This document shows, piece by piece, positions 1-7,739 of a DNA stretch of 64,000 bases. The DNA comes from Paludifilum halophilum (lineage in GTDB: Bacteria; Bacillota; Bacilli; Thermoactinomycetales; DSM-45169). The notes below the pieces were generated by a model that was given only the letters and a program-made list of their open reading frames with translations, did not search any database and had not been told where the DNA came from. How positions within the stretch are numbered: the stretch's first letter is position 1; each line of letters begins with the position of its first letter. The translations under genes were made by a program, and so were the position numbers. The stretch spans positions 372,001 to 436,000 of the forward strand of contig NZ_NOWF01000001.1 in the NCBI RefSeq assembly GCF_002245355.1, written 5' to 3'.

Positions 1-154
1 TCACCTCGCCCGAAAGAAAAACTTCACCCAAAAGGCAAAACAGCAAGACGGGACGCGCCAACCTCAACTCTTCATACAGTTCGCCAAACCAGCCGGTATA
101 AATCAAAATGATCAGGGATATACAGCACACGATTGAAAAAGTACCGGAAACCAT
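1..154 (-). CDS. Membrane protein, N-terminal fragment (runs off window)
   Basis: An open frame begins with ATG at 154 and stays open to base 1. The 51 visible residues start MVSGTFSIVCCISLIILIYT and form one hydrophobic segment followed by a charged stretch (GELYEELRLARP) and another hydrophobic stretch. A G-rich ribosome binding site (GGGGGGAGG) lies just upstream. In Bacillus subtilis small membrane proteins such as YphA follow ypfD, so a YphA-like protein is possible, but the visible part is too short to assign. Confidence 0.55.
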   Translation of the reverse strand, partial: MVSGTFSIVCCISLIILIYTGWFGELYEELRLARPVLLFCLLGEVFLSGEV

Positions 155-213
155 CAACCTCCCCCCTTTTGGTTTTTTTATTATGGCTGTCCCGCTCATC
201 CATCAAAAGAAGT

Positions 214-245
214 AAAAAAGACCAACCGATCCAGCGGTTGGTCTC
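214..245 (-). terminator. Rho-independent terminator after rpsA-like gene
   Basis: On the minus strand a stem GACCAACCG / CGGTTGGTC is followed directly by a run of Ts. It lies 35 bases past the stop codon of the S1-like gene and separates it from the next membrane-protein gene. Confidence 0.85.
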
Positions 246-280
246 CGTAAAAGGGATTTAAAGGTTCCCGGCAGGGTTAT

Positions 281-1429
281 TTACTTCAGACGACGAAGCT
301 GATCGCCGAACATATCACCCAGGGTTACGTTCATGCCTTCATTTTTGCGGTCCAGGTTTTCGATTTCTTCCCGAGTCTCTTCCTGTTCCGCTTCTTTAAT
401 GCTCAGGCTGATCCGCTTCTGTTCCGGCTGCATATCCAAGATCTTCACCTGAACCTCTTCTCCCTCTTCCAATACTTCAGAGGGGGTGGAGATATGGCGG
501 CGGGAGATTTGGGAGATGTGAACAAGCCCTTCCACTCCCTCATACACTTCCACAAAAGCGCCGAAGGAAACCAGGCGTTTAACCGTCCCTTTCACCACAT
601 CACCGGTTTGCAGGACATCAGCCACTTTATCCCAAGGGCCCGGTTGCGTTTCCTTGATGCTCAAGCTGATGCGTTCATTTTCCTTGTCGACCTTGAGTAC
701 CTTCACTTGAACTTCTTCCCCTTCCGACAGCGCTTCGGAGGGATGTTCCACCCGGTGCCAGGCCAACTCGGAAACATGGACCAAACCGTCAACGCCTCCG
801 ATATCCACAAAAGCGCCGAAGTCGGTAAGCCGTTGAACGGTACCATCCAACACCATACCCGCTTCCAGACTGTCCAGGGTCTCTTCTTTCTTGCGATCCA
901 GCTCTTCATCCAGAACGGCTTTGCGGGACAGGATCAGCTTATTCTTTTCGGGATCGATCTCGATCACTTTCAAGGTCAGCGTACGACCTTTGTAATCGGA
1001 GAAATCTTCCACAAAGTGACGCTCCACCAGTGAAGCCGGAATAAAGCCGCGGACACCCAAGTCCACCACCAAACCGCCTTTCACCACGTCGGCCACTTCC
1101 GCCTCCAGGCTTTCCCCGGTTTCGAACTTCCGCTGCAGTTCATCCCAGGCGCGTTCAGCATCCACCGCTTTTTTGGAGAGGATCAGTTTATCTTCTTCAT
1201 CGTTGAGACGCAAAACTTTGACTTTGATTTCGTCTCCTTCATTCAGCACATCGGACGCCTTATCGACGTGCAGACTGGAAAGCTCGGAAATCGGGATCAC
1301 ACCGTCAAACTTGTAGTTGACGTCCACCAACACCTGTTGGTCATCCACCTTCGTCACTTTTCCTTCGACAACATCCCCGCGGTTCAGCGGAGTCACTTCC
1401 GCCATTTCGGATTGCATTTCTTCCACCAT
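281..1429 (-). CDS. rpsA: Ribosomal protein S1 homologue (YpfD-type, four S1 domains)
   Basis: This 382-residue protein consists of four S1 RNA-binding repeats at about residues 16-85, 102-168, 189-257 and 274-344, each ending in the typical KxxLS(K/R)K or RISLSIKE segment. Four repeats, rather than the six of E. coli S1, is the Bacillota form (B. subtilis YpfD). The family binds mRNA or ribosomes, but in Bacillota it is not a tightly bound ribosomal subunit protein. The ATG is preceded by GAGGAGG with good spacing. It is the last gene of a cmk-plsC-membrane protein-rpsA group, an arrangement common in Bacillota, and is closed by a terminator. Confidence 0.95.
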   Translation of the reverse strand: MVEEMQSEMAEVTPLNRGDVVEGKVTKVDDQQVLVDVNYKFDGVIPISELSSLHVDKASDVLNEGDEIKVKVLRLNDEEDKLILSKKAVDAERAWDELQRKFETGESLEAEVADVVKGGLVVDLGVRGFIPASLVERHFVEDFSDYKGRTLTLKVIEIDPEKNKLILSRKAVLDEELDRKKEETLDSLEAGMVLDGTVQRLTDFGAFVDIGGVDGLVHVSELAWHRVEHPSEALSEGEEVQVKVLKVDKENERISLSIKETQPGPWDKVADVLQTGDVVKGTVKRLVSFGAFVEVYEGVEGLVHISQISRRHISTPSEVLEEGEEVQVKILDMQPEQKRISLSIKEAEQEETREEIENLDRKNEGMNVTLGDMFGDQLRRLK

Positions 1430-1517
1430 GACGACAACCTCCTCGTTTACCTACAGACTGATCATCCAGATTTATGAACTCCCCGGGAAGGGAGCGGAAC
1501 AAATGAAATTAAGAAAG

Positions 1518-1790
1518 TCAGCCCCTTAATTTCATTAATCCTACAAGCAAGACAGCCGCTAATACCATCGCTCCCGCCGCCGCTGCCGCAAAAGCCAGAA
1601 CTCCGATCTTAAGACCTCCCAAAAGGAGTGCCGTTCCGACCAAGAAGACTGCCGCCATCCAGGCCATGCGGCGAAAACGTTGCAATGCCTCGGCTTTGTC
1701 GAACCCTCGCCGCTGACACTCGCGAACAATCGCGATCCGATACAGCCAAGTGAGTATGAATAGCAGGAGAAGGATCCAGCTCAGCTTCAT
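1518..1790 (-). CDS. Small membrane protein of the cmk-plsC operon
   Basis: A 90-residue protein with an N-terminal hydrophobic segment (about residues 4-19), a basic, arginine-rich stretch (REC..RRGFDKAEALQRFRR) and two further hydrophobic segments (about 43-60 and 64-86). Its ATG overlaps the plsC stop codon (ATGA), which indicates translational coupling in the same operon. I do not recognise a family. The Cys/Arg linker would face the cytoplasm if the first helix runs out-to-in. Function unknown. Confidence 0.75.
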   Translation of the reverse strand: MKLSWILLLLFILTWLYRIAIVRECQRRGFDKAEALQRFRRMAWMAAVFLVGTALLLGGLKIGVLAFAAAAAGAMVLAAVLLVGLMKLRG

Positions 1791-2380
1791 CGCTCTGACC
1801 CATCCGCCATTAAATCGCCGATCCGATCCATCATCCTCTCAGTCACCTCGCGGATCGCTTGGGAAGTAAACCGGTTTCCCCGGTAATCGGAGAGATCCAA
1901 AGGCGGACCGAATACGATCCGAACCCTTCGGAATAACCGGTAAGGACCGATGATCGCGGCGGGGATGACAGTGGCGTTACCCTTGAGGGCGATGAATGCG
2001 GCACCGGTGTGGGCTTCCCCCAACTCCCCGGTTTTGGAACGGGTCCCTTCGGGAAAAACCCCGAGAACCTCTCCCTTTCCCAACAATTGTAGGGATTTTT
2101 TCAGCGCCCGTTTATCGCTGGCACCCCGTTTGACCGGAAAAGCTCCAAATCGGGGAAGGAGAAAGGATAACACCGGAATTTTAAACAACTCCTCCTTGGC
2201 CATAAAGCGGATCGGGCGCTGAAGGGCCGATCCGACCAAGGGAGGATCCAAGTTGTTGATATGGTTGGAACAGATGACGACCGGGCCTTCTTTCGGGATA
2301 TGTTCCAATCCGTCCACCTTCCACCGGTAAAGGACCGCAAAGAATGCCCGAAAGAGGGCCCGAAAGGATCGATACCACAT
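1787..2380 (-). CDS. plsC: 1-acyl-sn-glycerol-3-phosphate acyltransferase
   Basis: This enzyme transfers a fatty acyl group to lysophosphatidic acid, giving phosphatidic acid at the inner face of the membrane. The 197-residue protein has the acyltransferase motifs NHINNLDP (HX4D type, residues 39-46) and FPEGTR (109-114), and a short hydrophobic N-terminus. The length is normal for the family. It starts four bases after cmk and overlaps the next small membrane gene, so it sits in the middle of a compact operon. Confidence 0.95.
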   Translation of the reverse strand: MWYRSFRALFRAFFAVLYRWKVDGLEHIPKEGPVVICSNHINNLDPPLVGSALQRPIRFMAKEELFKIPVLSFLLPRFGAFPVKRGASDKRALKKSLQLLGKGEVLGVFPEGTRSKTGELGEAHTGAAFIALKGNATVIPAAIIGPYRLFRRVRIVFGPPLDLSDYRGNRFTSQAIREVTERMMDRIGDLMADGSER

Positions 2381-2383
2381 GGT

Positions 2384-3064
2384 TTACTTCCCACCGCCCA
2401 CTTTGGTTCGGCAAAGCTCTAAAATCGAACTCACCACTTCTTCCACAGAAAGACCGGTGGTGTCCAAATGCACGGCATCTTCTGCGGGACGAAGAGGAGA
2501 GTGCTCTCGATTCTTATCTTTCTCGTCCCGCATGCTGATTTCCTTCTTCAGGTCTTCCATATCGATAGAGTACCCCCGGCGCACCCACTCATGATAGCGC
2601 CGGCGGGCCCGTTCCTCGATGGATGCGGTTAGAAAGACCTTGATTTCAGCCTCCGGCAGTACACGGGTCCCGATATCCCGTCCGTCCATAACCACACCGC
2701 CTTCACGGGCCAGCTCCTGTTGTTTTTCCACCAATACTCTGCGAACTTCGGGCTGGCCTGCGACGGCGGAGACATTGGATGTTACAGCCGGAGCGCGAAT
2801 AGCTTCCGAGACCAGCATACCGTCCACCCAGACCTCCATTCCCCTGCGGCCGGTTTTCAGCCGGATTCGGGTCTCCCGGACCAACTGGGCCAGCGATCCT
2901 TCCTCGGCCAAATCGATCCGGTTCTGGAGAGCTTTCCAAGTGATTGCCCGGTACATCGCTCCCGTATCCACGTAGGTAAGCCCGAGGCGTTTCGCCACTT
3001 GACGGGCCACCGTGCTTTTCCCGGCTCCCGCCGGTCCATCAATCGCTACTGAAAGTCGACTCAT
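2384..3064 (-). CDS. cmk: Cytidylate kinase
   Basis: This kinase phosphorylates CMP and dCMP with ATP. The P-loop GPAGAGKST is at about residues 10-18 and the DGRDIGTRV segment is present. I place the start at 3064 (MSRLSVAIDG), because TAGGAGG lies seven bases upstream. An in-frame ATG 24 bases further upstream would put the ribosome binding site inside the gene. At 226 residues it matches the family. It is the first gene of the cmk-plsC-rpsA operon and has its own sigma-A-type promoter. Confidence 0.96.
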   Translation of the reverse strand: MSRLSVAIDGPAGAGKSTVARQVAKRLGLTYVDTGAMYRAITWKALQNRIDLAEEGSLAQLVRETRIRLKTGRRGMEVWVDGMLVSEAIRAPAVTSNVSAVAGQPEVRRVLVEKQQELAREGGVVMDGRDIGTRVLPEAEIKVFLTASIEERARRRYHEWVRRGYSIDMEDLKKEISMRDEKDKNREHSPLRPAEDAVHLDTTGLSVEEVVSSILELCRTKVGGGK

Positions 3065-3251
3065 GCATGGTCCTCCTACTGCGCACACCGGGTAAAATAC
3101 AAAGAGCAGGCACGGCCTGCTCGATGGTCGATGAACGGTATTTGATTCATCTCAATATCAAGGTTGATTCCCTGTTTGGAAACCCATGGCCTGCAACTGA
3201 ACCACGAATGAAAATTCATTCGCTATGTATTCCTTTTTATAAGTCGCCTTT

Positions 3252-3280
3252 AGAATACCACAAAGCTGTAATGCTTGCAA
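3252..3280 (-). promoter_or_regulatory. Sigma-A-type promoter of the cmk operon
   Basis: On the minus strand TTGCAA (3275-3280) and TATTCT (3252-3257) are separated by exactly 17 bases, about 190 bases upstream of the cmk start. The leader between them and cmk holds no clear gene. Confidence 0.6.
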
Positions 3281-3302
3281 CGACTCAGACTATTTTTCTC
3301 GG

Positions 3303-3345
3303 GCATAAAAAAGGGATCGGACCGGCGAAGCCGGCCCGTTTTTTT
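3303..3345 (-). terminator. Terminator downstream of ypeB
   Basis: The GC-rich stem GGGCCGGC/GCCGGTCC with a TTC loop is followed on the minus strand by CCCTTTTTT, just after the ypeB stop codon. Confidence 0.85.
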
Positions 3346-3351
3346 CGCTCA

Positions 3352-4698
3352 TTACAGCTGTTCGACATCCTCTTCCTTGACCTTCTCCACGAACTCTTCG
3401 TCACCGTTTTGAGCGTTGATAAAAACGCGGTACCGGCTCTTGCCGAGTTTGCCCATAAATTCATAACAAAGCACTTCTTTTCCTTTATCGCCGAAAATCA
3501 CCGCCAGCTGGCTTTCCTCCGTTTTTAAACGGGGATTGACGTTTTTACGGGCTTCGGCTTTTGACAGCTTCGGTTTCAAATCCCGACTTTCCCGGTGGTT
3601 GAACACATATTCATCCGCTTGGAATCCGACGATTTCACCGTTGTCCATCGCCACCTTCACCCCCACCTTTTCGGGGTAGATCACCACATCGTTCTGTCGA
3701 CGGACAAAAGTAAAGGTCGCCATTTTTCCTACTTCGTCATAGGAGATGGCTTCCATCTCGGGGTACCCGAGATGATCCAAAAATTGAATCGCTTGAGCCT
3801 GGGCCTGATCCAGATTTAACTTCGCTTTTTTCACCGGGCGGTCATAGATCATCGACAACAGATAACCGCCCTTTTTGGTGATTTCAGCATTCAGTTCTCT
3901 GTTTTCGTTCTTATTCAAACGGGCCGTATAAGTCTGAACATCTCCTTCACGATTGAGTACGACCTTGATCCCCTTCGTATCCGTCCGATCGAGAACATCC
4001 GCCACTTTTTCTTTTACTTCCGCCGGACTGACATGATTGCCTTTCAAATTTTTGTATTTCTGACGCTGGTGGGCTTCCAGGTTGTTAATCGTCGATCCCC
4101 AGTCTACCTCAGATAACCCTTCGGACACTTTGTCCACCTTTTTAAAACCATCGATAATCGTATTGTCCATCACCTTGTCTTCCGAAGCCTGGGCCAGTTC
4201 AACATCCATCCAGCGCAAGTCTTTTTTCAATACCTCCGACTGAACCTTCTGCAGATCCTTTTGCACCGTATTGGAACGATCATACAAATTCCGTAGCGTA
4301 TTGTATTCCTTATCTGTCAACGGCTTTCGATCCAGATCACGAACCCCGACTCGGTAAGTGAAATCCCCAATTTTGGACAAAAACTGCTCGGTTTTATCAA
4401 AGGGCATCATCGTTAAGGGCAACTGACCCAAATCGTTGCGGGCGGAGGCGCTCAAACGCCACACATTGGTCATACAGGTGGAAAGTTGGCGCCGTGTATT
4501 CAGGGCGAGGGATTTACCCAGTTCATCCTGCAGTTGGTCCATGTGGAAGTTTAAATCGTGAAAAGCTCTCTGATACTGGTTTTCCGCTTTAATCAGCATA
4601 CTGTTCTTATCCTGGTTCTCCTGGAATCCCCACACTCCGACACCGATCAAGGCGACCAGGGTGACGGGAAAGAGAACGGCGGCTATCCTTCTATACAC
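3352..4698 (-). CDS. ypeB: Spore germination protein YpeB
   Basis: YpeB is needed for incorporation and stability of the cortex-lytic enzyme SleB in spores. The protein has an N-terminal membrane anchor (AVLFPVTLVALIGVGVW), a long helical middle region and C-terminal PepSY repeats (about the last 220 residues, with GYLLSMIYDRPV and similar segments). I choose the GTG at 4698, because AAAGGAG lies ten bases upstream. The ATG nine codons earlier would overlap the end of sleB and has no ribosome binding site. It directly follows sleB, as in Bacillus, which supports the assignment. Confidence 0.93.
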   Translation of the reverse strand: MYRRIAAVLFPVTLVALIGVGVWGFQENQDKNSMLIKAENQYQRAFHDLNFHMDQLQDELGKSLALNTRRQLSTCMTNVWRLSASARNDLGQLPLTMMPFDKTEQFLSKIGDFTYRVGVRDLDRKPLTDKEYNTLRNLYDRSNTVQKDLQKVQSEVLKKDLRWMDVELAQASEDKVMDNTIIDGFKKVDKVSEGLSEVDWGSTINNLEAHQRQKYKNLKGNHVSPAEVKEKVADVLDRTDTKGIKVVLNREGDVQTYTARLNKNENRELNAEITKKGGYLLSMIYDRPVKKAKLNLDQAQAQAIQFLDHLGYPEMEAISYDEVGKMATFTFVRRQNDVVIYPEKVGVKVAMDNGEIVGFQADEYVFNHRESRDLKPKLSKAEARKNVNPRLKTEESQLAVIFGDKGKEVLCYEFMGKLGKSRYRVFINAQNGDEEFVEKVKEEDVEQL

Positions 4699-4715
4699 GG
4701 ATGTGTCACTCCTTT

Positions 4716-5189
4716 TTAATGGCAAAAGATATGCTTTCCGATTCTTTTAATCTGGGGTCGACTCCAGATCCAATCGGAAGTAGCGGTGTCCGGATTGAAA
4801 TAATATATCGCTCCGGCAGCCGGATCCTGTCCATTTACCGCATCCATCACCGCCTTTTTCGCTTGTTCGTCAGGCGAGAGGTTAATCTGGCCGTCGGAAA
4901 CTGCTGTAAAAGCGCCGGGCTCATAAATGATGCCGGAAGTCGAATCTGGAAATTTCCCAGCTTCCAGTCGATTCAATATGACCGCGGCAATCGCCACTTG
5001 CCCGGTATAGGGCTCTCCGCGGGCTTCACCGTGTACGGCGTTAGCCATTAACTGTATATCGTTTTTCGATAATGAACCGGAGCTCTTCTCGACGTTTTCC
5101 GCCCCGGAATCCGAACCGGACGATAATCCGACCGCAACCAGGATAATAAGGATGATAAGACACCGTCTCCAAAGCGAGCGTCCGCCCAT
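4716..5189 (-). CDS. sleB: Spore cortex-lytic enzyme SleB, short form
   Basis: SleB is a lytic transglycosylase that degrades spore cortex peptidoglycan in germination. This 157-residue protein has an uncleaved-anchor-like or signal segment (residues 8-22) followed directly by the Hydrolase_2 domain, with the HGEARGE motif near residue 55, the FxxS/YEPGAF region, YYFNPDTATS and the C-terminal WIWSRPQIKRIGKHIF block. Typical Bacillus SleB (about 300 residues) also has an N-terminal peptidoglycan-binding domain, and that domain is absent here. Pairing with ypeB argues for SleB rather than CwlJ. GGAGG is well placed before the ATG. Confidence 0.9.
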   Translation of the reverse strand: MGGRSLWRRCLIILIILVAVGLSSGSDSGAENVEKSSGSLSKNDIQLMANAVHGEARGEPYTGQVAIAAVILNRLEAGKFPDSTSGIIYEPGAFTAVSDGQINLSPDEQAKKAVMDAVNGQDPAAGAIYYFNPDTATSDWIWSRPQIKRIGKHIFCH

Positions 5190-5267
5190 GGACTCTTTTC
5201 AACCTCCTTTTGTCGAGAAACCTAGTTGTCGGATAGTTTGAGCCGTGTTTCCTTGATTTATGCAAAA

Positions 5268-5292
5268 CAAAAAGCCGGCTGTCGCCGGCCGG
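5268..5292 (-). terminator. Terminator after the zinc-ribbon gene
   Basis: A perfect stem GCCGGC/GCCGGC on the minus strand is followed by TTTTTG. It lies directly after the stop codon of the 52-residue gene at 5293. Confidence 0.8.
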
Positions 5293-5451
5293 TTACAATT
5301 TTTCGGATGTGATTTCGAACTCCCCGGAGTTATTGCACAAACATCGTTTGAACCCCGTTTCAACCTTTCCTCTTCGCAACTGGCCCTTTAGGATGAATCG
5401 CTCCCCACACTGCTTACAGCGGATTCTGACCAGATAGCGATGTTTTTCCAC
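5293..5451 (-). CDS. Small zinc-ribbon protein, 52 residues
   Basis: A short gene read by hand: GTG start at 5451 with AAGGAGGAG six bases upstream, stop at 5293. The product begins MEKHRYLVRIRCKQCGERF and has two cysteine pairs, CKQC (residues 12-15) and CLC (37-39), separated by a basic segment (LKGQLRRGKVETGFKR). This resembles a one-zinc ribbon or knuckle. It has a strong ribosome binding site and its own terminator. I do not know the function; nucleic-acid or protein binding is only inferred from the fold type. Confidence 0.75.
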   Translation of the reverse strand: MEKHRYLVRIRCKQCGERFILKGQLRRGKVETGFKRCLCNNSGEFEITSEKL

Positions 5452-5577
5452 CCTGCTCCTCCTTTTCTATCAGAATCATTGTTCCTATTATCGACTGGGT
5501 TCCCCTTTTTTAGACGGAACTACCCTATAGCCTCGATTTATCGTATGATGGAATAGGATATCGAAAGGAAAGGTGGA

Positions 5578-6594
5578 ATGTGCCGCCCCCTTACGGGTTG
5601 CGGTGCGCTTCAGATGAGTAAAATCGCAGTTTTAACTACCGGCGGCACCATTGCCATGGCAGAGGACGAACATACCGGCTCTGTCCGGCCGGCAGGGGCT
5701 GAGTCCCTCCGACCGGTTCTGCCGACAATCGCCCGCTATGCTGAAGTGGAGATGGAACACGTCGCCAATCTACCCAGCCCTCATATGACTCCTTCTGTCA
5801 TGTACCGGATTAGCCTCCGGGTAGCCGAACTTCTCGACCGGGAAGATGTGGACGGAGTCGTCATTACCCACGGCACCGACACCCTGGAAGAGACGGCTTA
5901 TTACCTGGATTTAGTCATAGCATCGGAAAAACCTGTTGTGATAACCGGAGCGATGCGCAGTCAGAACGAACTAGGGGCCGACGGTCCCCTCAATCTGGTT
6001 AACGCCGTTCGGACAGCGGCTTCTCCCCAGGCCCGGGGGAAGGGAACAATGGTTGTCTTTAACGACGAAATTCACGCCGCCCGGTGGGTGATTAAAACCC
6101 ATACGAGTAACGTAGCTACCTTTCGTTCCCCTACCCACGGACCGATCGGAACACTGACCAAAAAGGAAGCCCTATTTCAACAAAGTTTCCCCCGGCAACA
6201 CCACTTTCCTCACCGGGAACCGAAAGACCGTATCGACTTGGTCAAAGCGGCGGCAGGGACCGACGATCTGTTCATCCGTGCCTCCCTGGAAGCGGGATGC
6301 GGCGGTCTCGTCATCGAGTCCCTGGGTCAAGGAAATCTTCCGCCATCCATGCTTCCCGGTCTGAAAAAAGCTCTGGAACAAAACATTCCCATCGTGCTCG
6401 TCTCCCGGTGTTACAACGGTTTTGTAGAGGATACCTATGGCTATGAAGGCGGGGGTAAACAGCTAAAGGATTGGGGAGTTATCTTTTCCAACGGCCTCAA
6501 CGGACAAAAAGCGCGCATTCAACTGATGGCCGCTCTGCACATCAGTCGGGATCCGGTAACATTGCAACAGTACTTCCATGAATTCCGCATATAA
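5578..6594 (+). CDS. ansA: L-asparaginase, type I-like cytoplasmic
   Basis: The enzyme hydrolyses asparagine to aspartate and ammonia. The catalytic threonine block TTGGTIA (about residues 20-26) and the second block HGTDT (98-102) are present, followed by the GAMRSQNELGADGP segment. There is no signal peptide, so it acts in the cytoplasm. The family usually begins near MSKIAVL (ATG at 5614), but that ATG has no ribosome binding site, whereas the ATG at 5578 has AAAGGAAAGGTGG upstream, so a 12-residue extension is likely. It converges on ypdA with a shared terminator. Confidence 0.94.
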   Translation: MCRPLTGCGALQMSKIAVLTTGGTIAMAEDEHTGSVRPAGAESLRPVLPTIARYAEVEMEHVANLPSPHMTPSVMYRISLRVAELLDREDVDGVVITHGTDTLEETAYYLDLVIASEKPVVITGAMRSQNELGADGPLNLVNAVRTAASPQARGKGTMVVFNDEIHAARWVIKTHTSNVATFRSPTHGPIGTLTKKEALFQQSFPRQHHFPHREPKDRIDLVKAAAGTDDLFIRASLEAGCGGLVIESLGQGNLPPSMLPGLKKALEQNIPIVLVSRCYNGFVEDTYGYEGGGKQLKDWGVIFSNGLNGQKARIQLMAALHISRDPVTLQQYFHEFRI

Positions 6595-6597
6595 AAA

Positions 6598-6650
6598 CGA
6601 AAAAACAGCCCCTCTACTCCGCAAAGAGAGAAAGAGGGGCTGTTTTTTCA
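6598..6650. terminator. Bidirectional terminator between ansA and ypdA
   Basis: The stem ACAGCCCCTCT/AGAGGGGCTGT is flanked by A- and T-runs on both sides, so it can stop transcription from both convergent genes. Confidence 0.9.
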
Positions 6651-6666
6651 AGGGAAAGCACCACTG

Positions 6667-7650
6667 TCACTCAGCCGGCGCCTTCATCGTCTTTTCGATG
6701 TGAGCGGCGATTTTTTCACCGTGAAACCGTCCATTCTCGATAAATATGGAGTTGGCATCCCGTCCTGCGGCAATTACCCCAGCGATGTACAAGCCAGGCA
6801 CCTCTGTTTCCATCGTATCCGGATCGTGAACAGGGGCACCCGTCTCATCATTCAACGACACACCCAGTTGAGTCAGCCTGTTTGTATTGGGACGGTATCC
6901 GGTCATGGCAAAGACTGCGTCATTCTCCAGGGTAAAAGTTCGCCCTTCCTGTTCCAAAACCACGTGATCCTCCGCGATCTCCTTGACCTGAGTATTCCAG
7001 TACATATCGATCCATCCCTTTTGGATCGCGGATTCAATCACCGGTTTCACCCACGCTTTCACGCTCTTGGTAAAGGCCTCCCGCCGATAGGCCATCGATA
7101 CCTCGGCCCCGGCGTTGTAAAGATCCATCGCCGCATCAACAGCGGAGTTCTTCCCGCCGATGACAAGAACTTTCAGTCCGTTATAGGGGTGGCCTTCCTT
7201 ATAATAGTGATGAACCTTGTCCAGGTCTTCACCCGGTACATTCAACCGGTTGGGTGAATCGTAATAACCGGTGGCCAACACCAGACGACGGGTCTGATAT
7301 CGCCTGTTCCCGTCCTTACGGCGAGTATCCACCGTGAATTCATCCCCGCTCCGATCCACCCGGGTCACCTCTTCATAAGTATGAACATTTAATTGATACG
7401 CCTGTACAACGGCCCGGTAATATTTTAACGCTTCGTGGCGCATCGGTTTTTCCCCGGATGTAACAAAAGGCAGTCCTCCAATCTCCAGGAGATCCGGAGT
7501 GCTGAAGAATTGCATCATCGTTGGAAAGTAATAGATCGAATTGACTACAGACCCTTTTTCAATCACGACAGGATTGAGTCCTCTTTTTTTCGCTTCGATG
7601 GCCGTAGAGAGTCCACAGGGACCCGCTCCGATAATGACGATATCTTCCAT
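6667..7650 (-). CDS. ypdA: Bacillithiol-disulfide reductase YpdA (FAD/NADPH)
   Basis: The YpdA/Bdr family reduces oxidised bacillithiol with NADPH. The 327-residue protein has an N-terminal FAD-binding GAGPCG motif (about residues 8-13), a second dinucleotide site VIGGKNSAVDAA and a C-terminal VPGLYIAGVIAAG segment. The start at 7650 (MEDIVIIGAG) is chosen because AAAGGAGG lies upstream; longer in-frame ATGs have none. The partner gene gudB is immediately upstream, as in B. subtilis. A PIG-L deacetylase 1.5 kb away would fit bacillithiol metabolism. Confidence 0.93.
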   Translation of the reverse strand: MEDIVIIGAGPCGLSTAIEAKKRGLNPVVIEKGSVVNSIYYFPTMMQFFSTPDLLEIGGLPFVTSGEKPMRHEALKYYRAVVQAYQLNVHTYEEVTRVDRSGDEFTVDTRRKDGNRRYQTRRLVLATGYYDSPNRLNVPGEDLDKVHHYYKEGHPYNGLKVLVIGGKNSAVDAAMDLYNAGAEVSMAYRREAFTKSVKAWVKPVIESAIQKGWIDMYWNTQVKEIAEDHVVLEQEGRTFTLENDAVFAMTGYRPNTNRLTQLGVSLNDETGAPVHDPDTMETEVPGLYIAGVIAAGRDANSIFIENGRFHGEKIAAHIEKTMKAPAE

Positions 7651-7687
7651 CTTTTTCAAAACCTCCTTTTTGCAATCAGGTCGACAG

Positions 7688-7717
7688 AAAACACCCCGGT
7701 ACAAAGCGGGGTGTTTT
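7688..7717 (-). terminator. Terminator after gudB
   Basis: The stem AAAACACCCCG/CGGGGTGTTTT between gudB and ypdA lies 23 bases past the gudB stop codon. The T-run serves the minus strand. Confidence 0.85.
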
Positions 7718-7739
7718 CCGGCATGCCCCCTGTCTCTAT

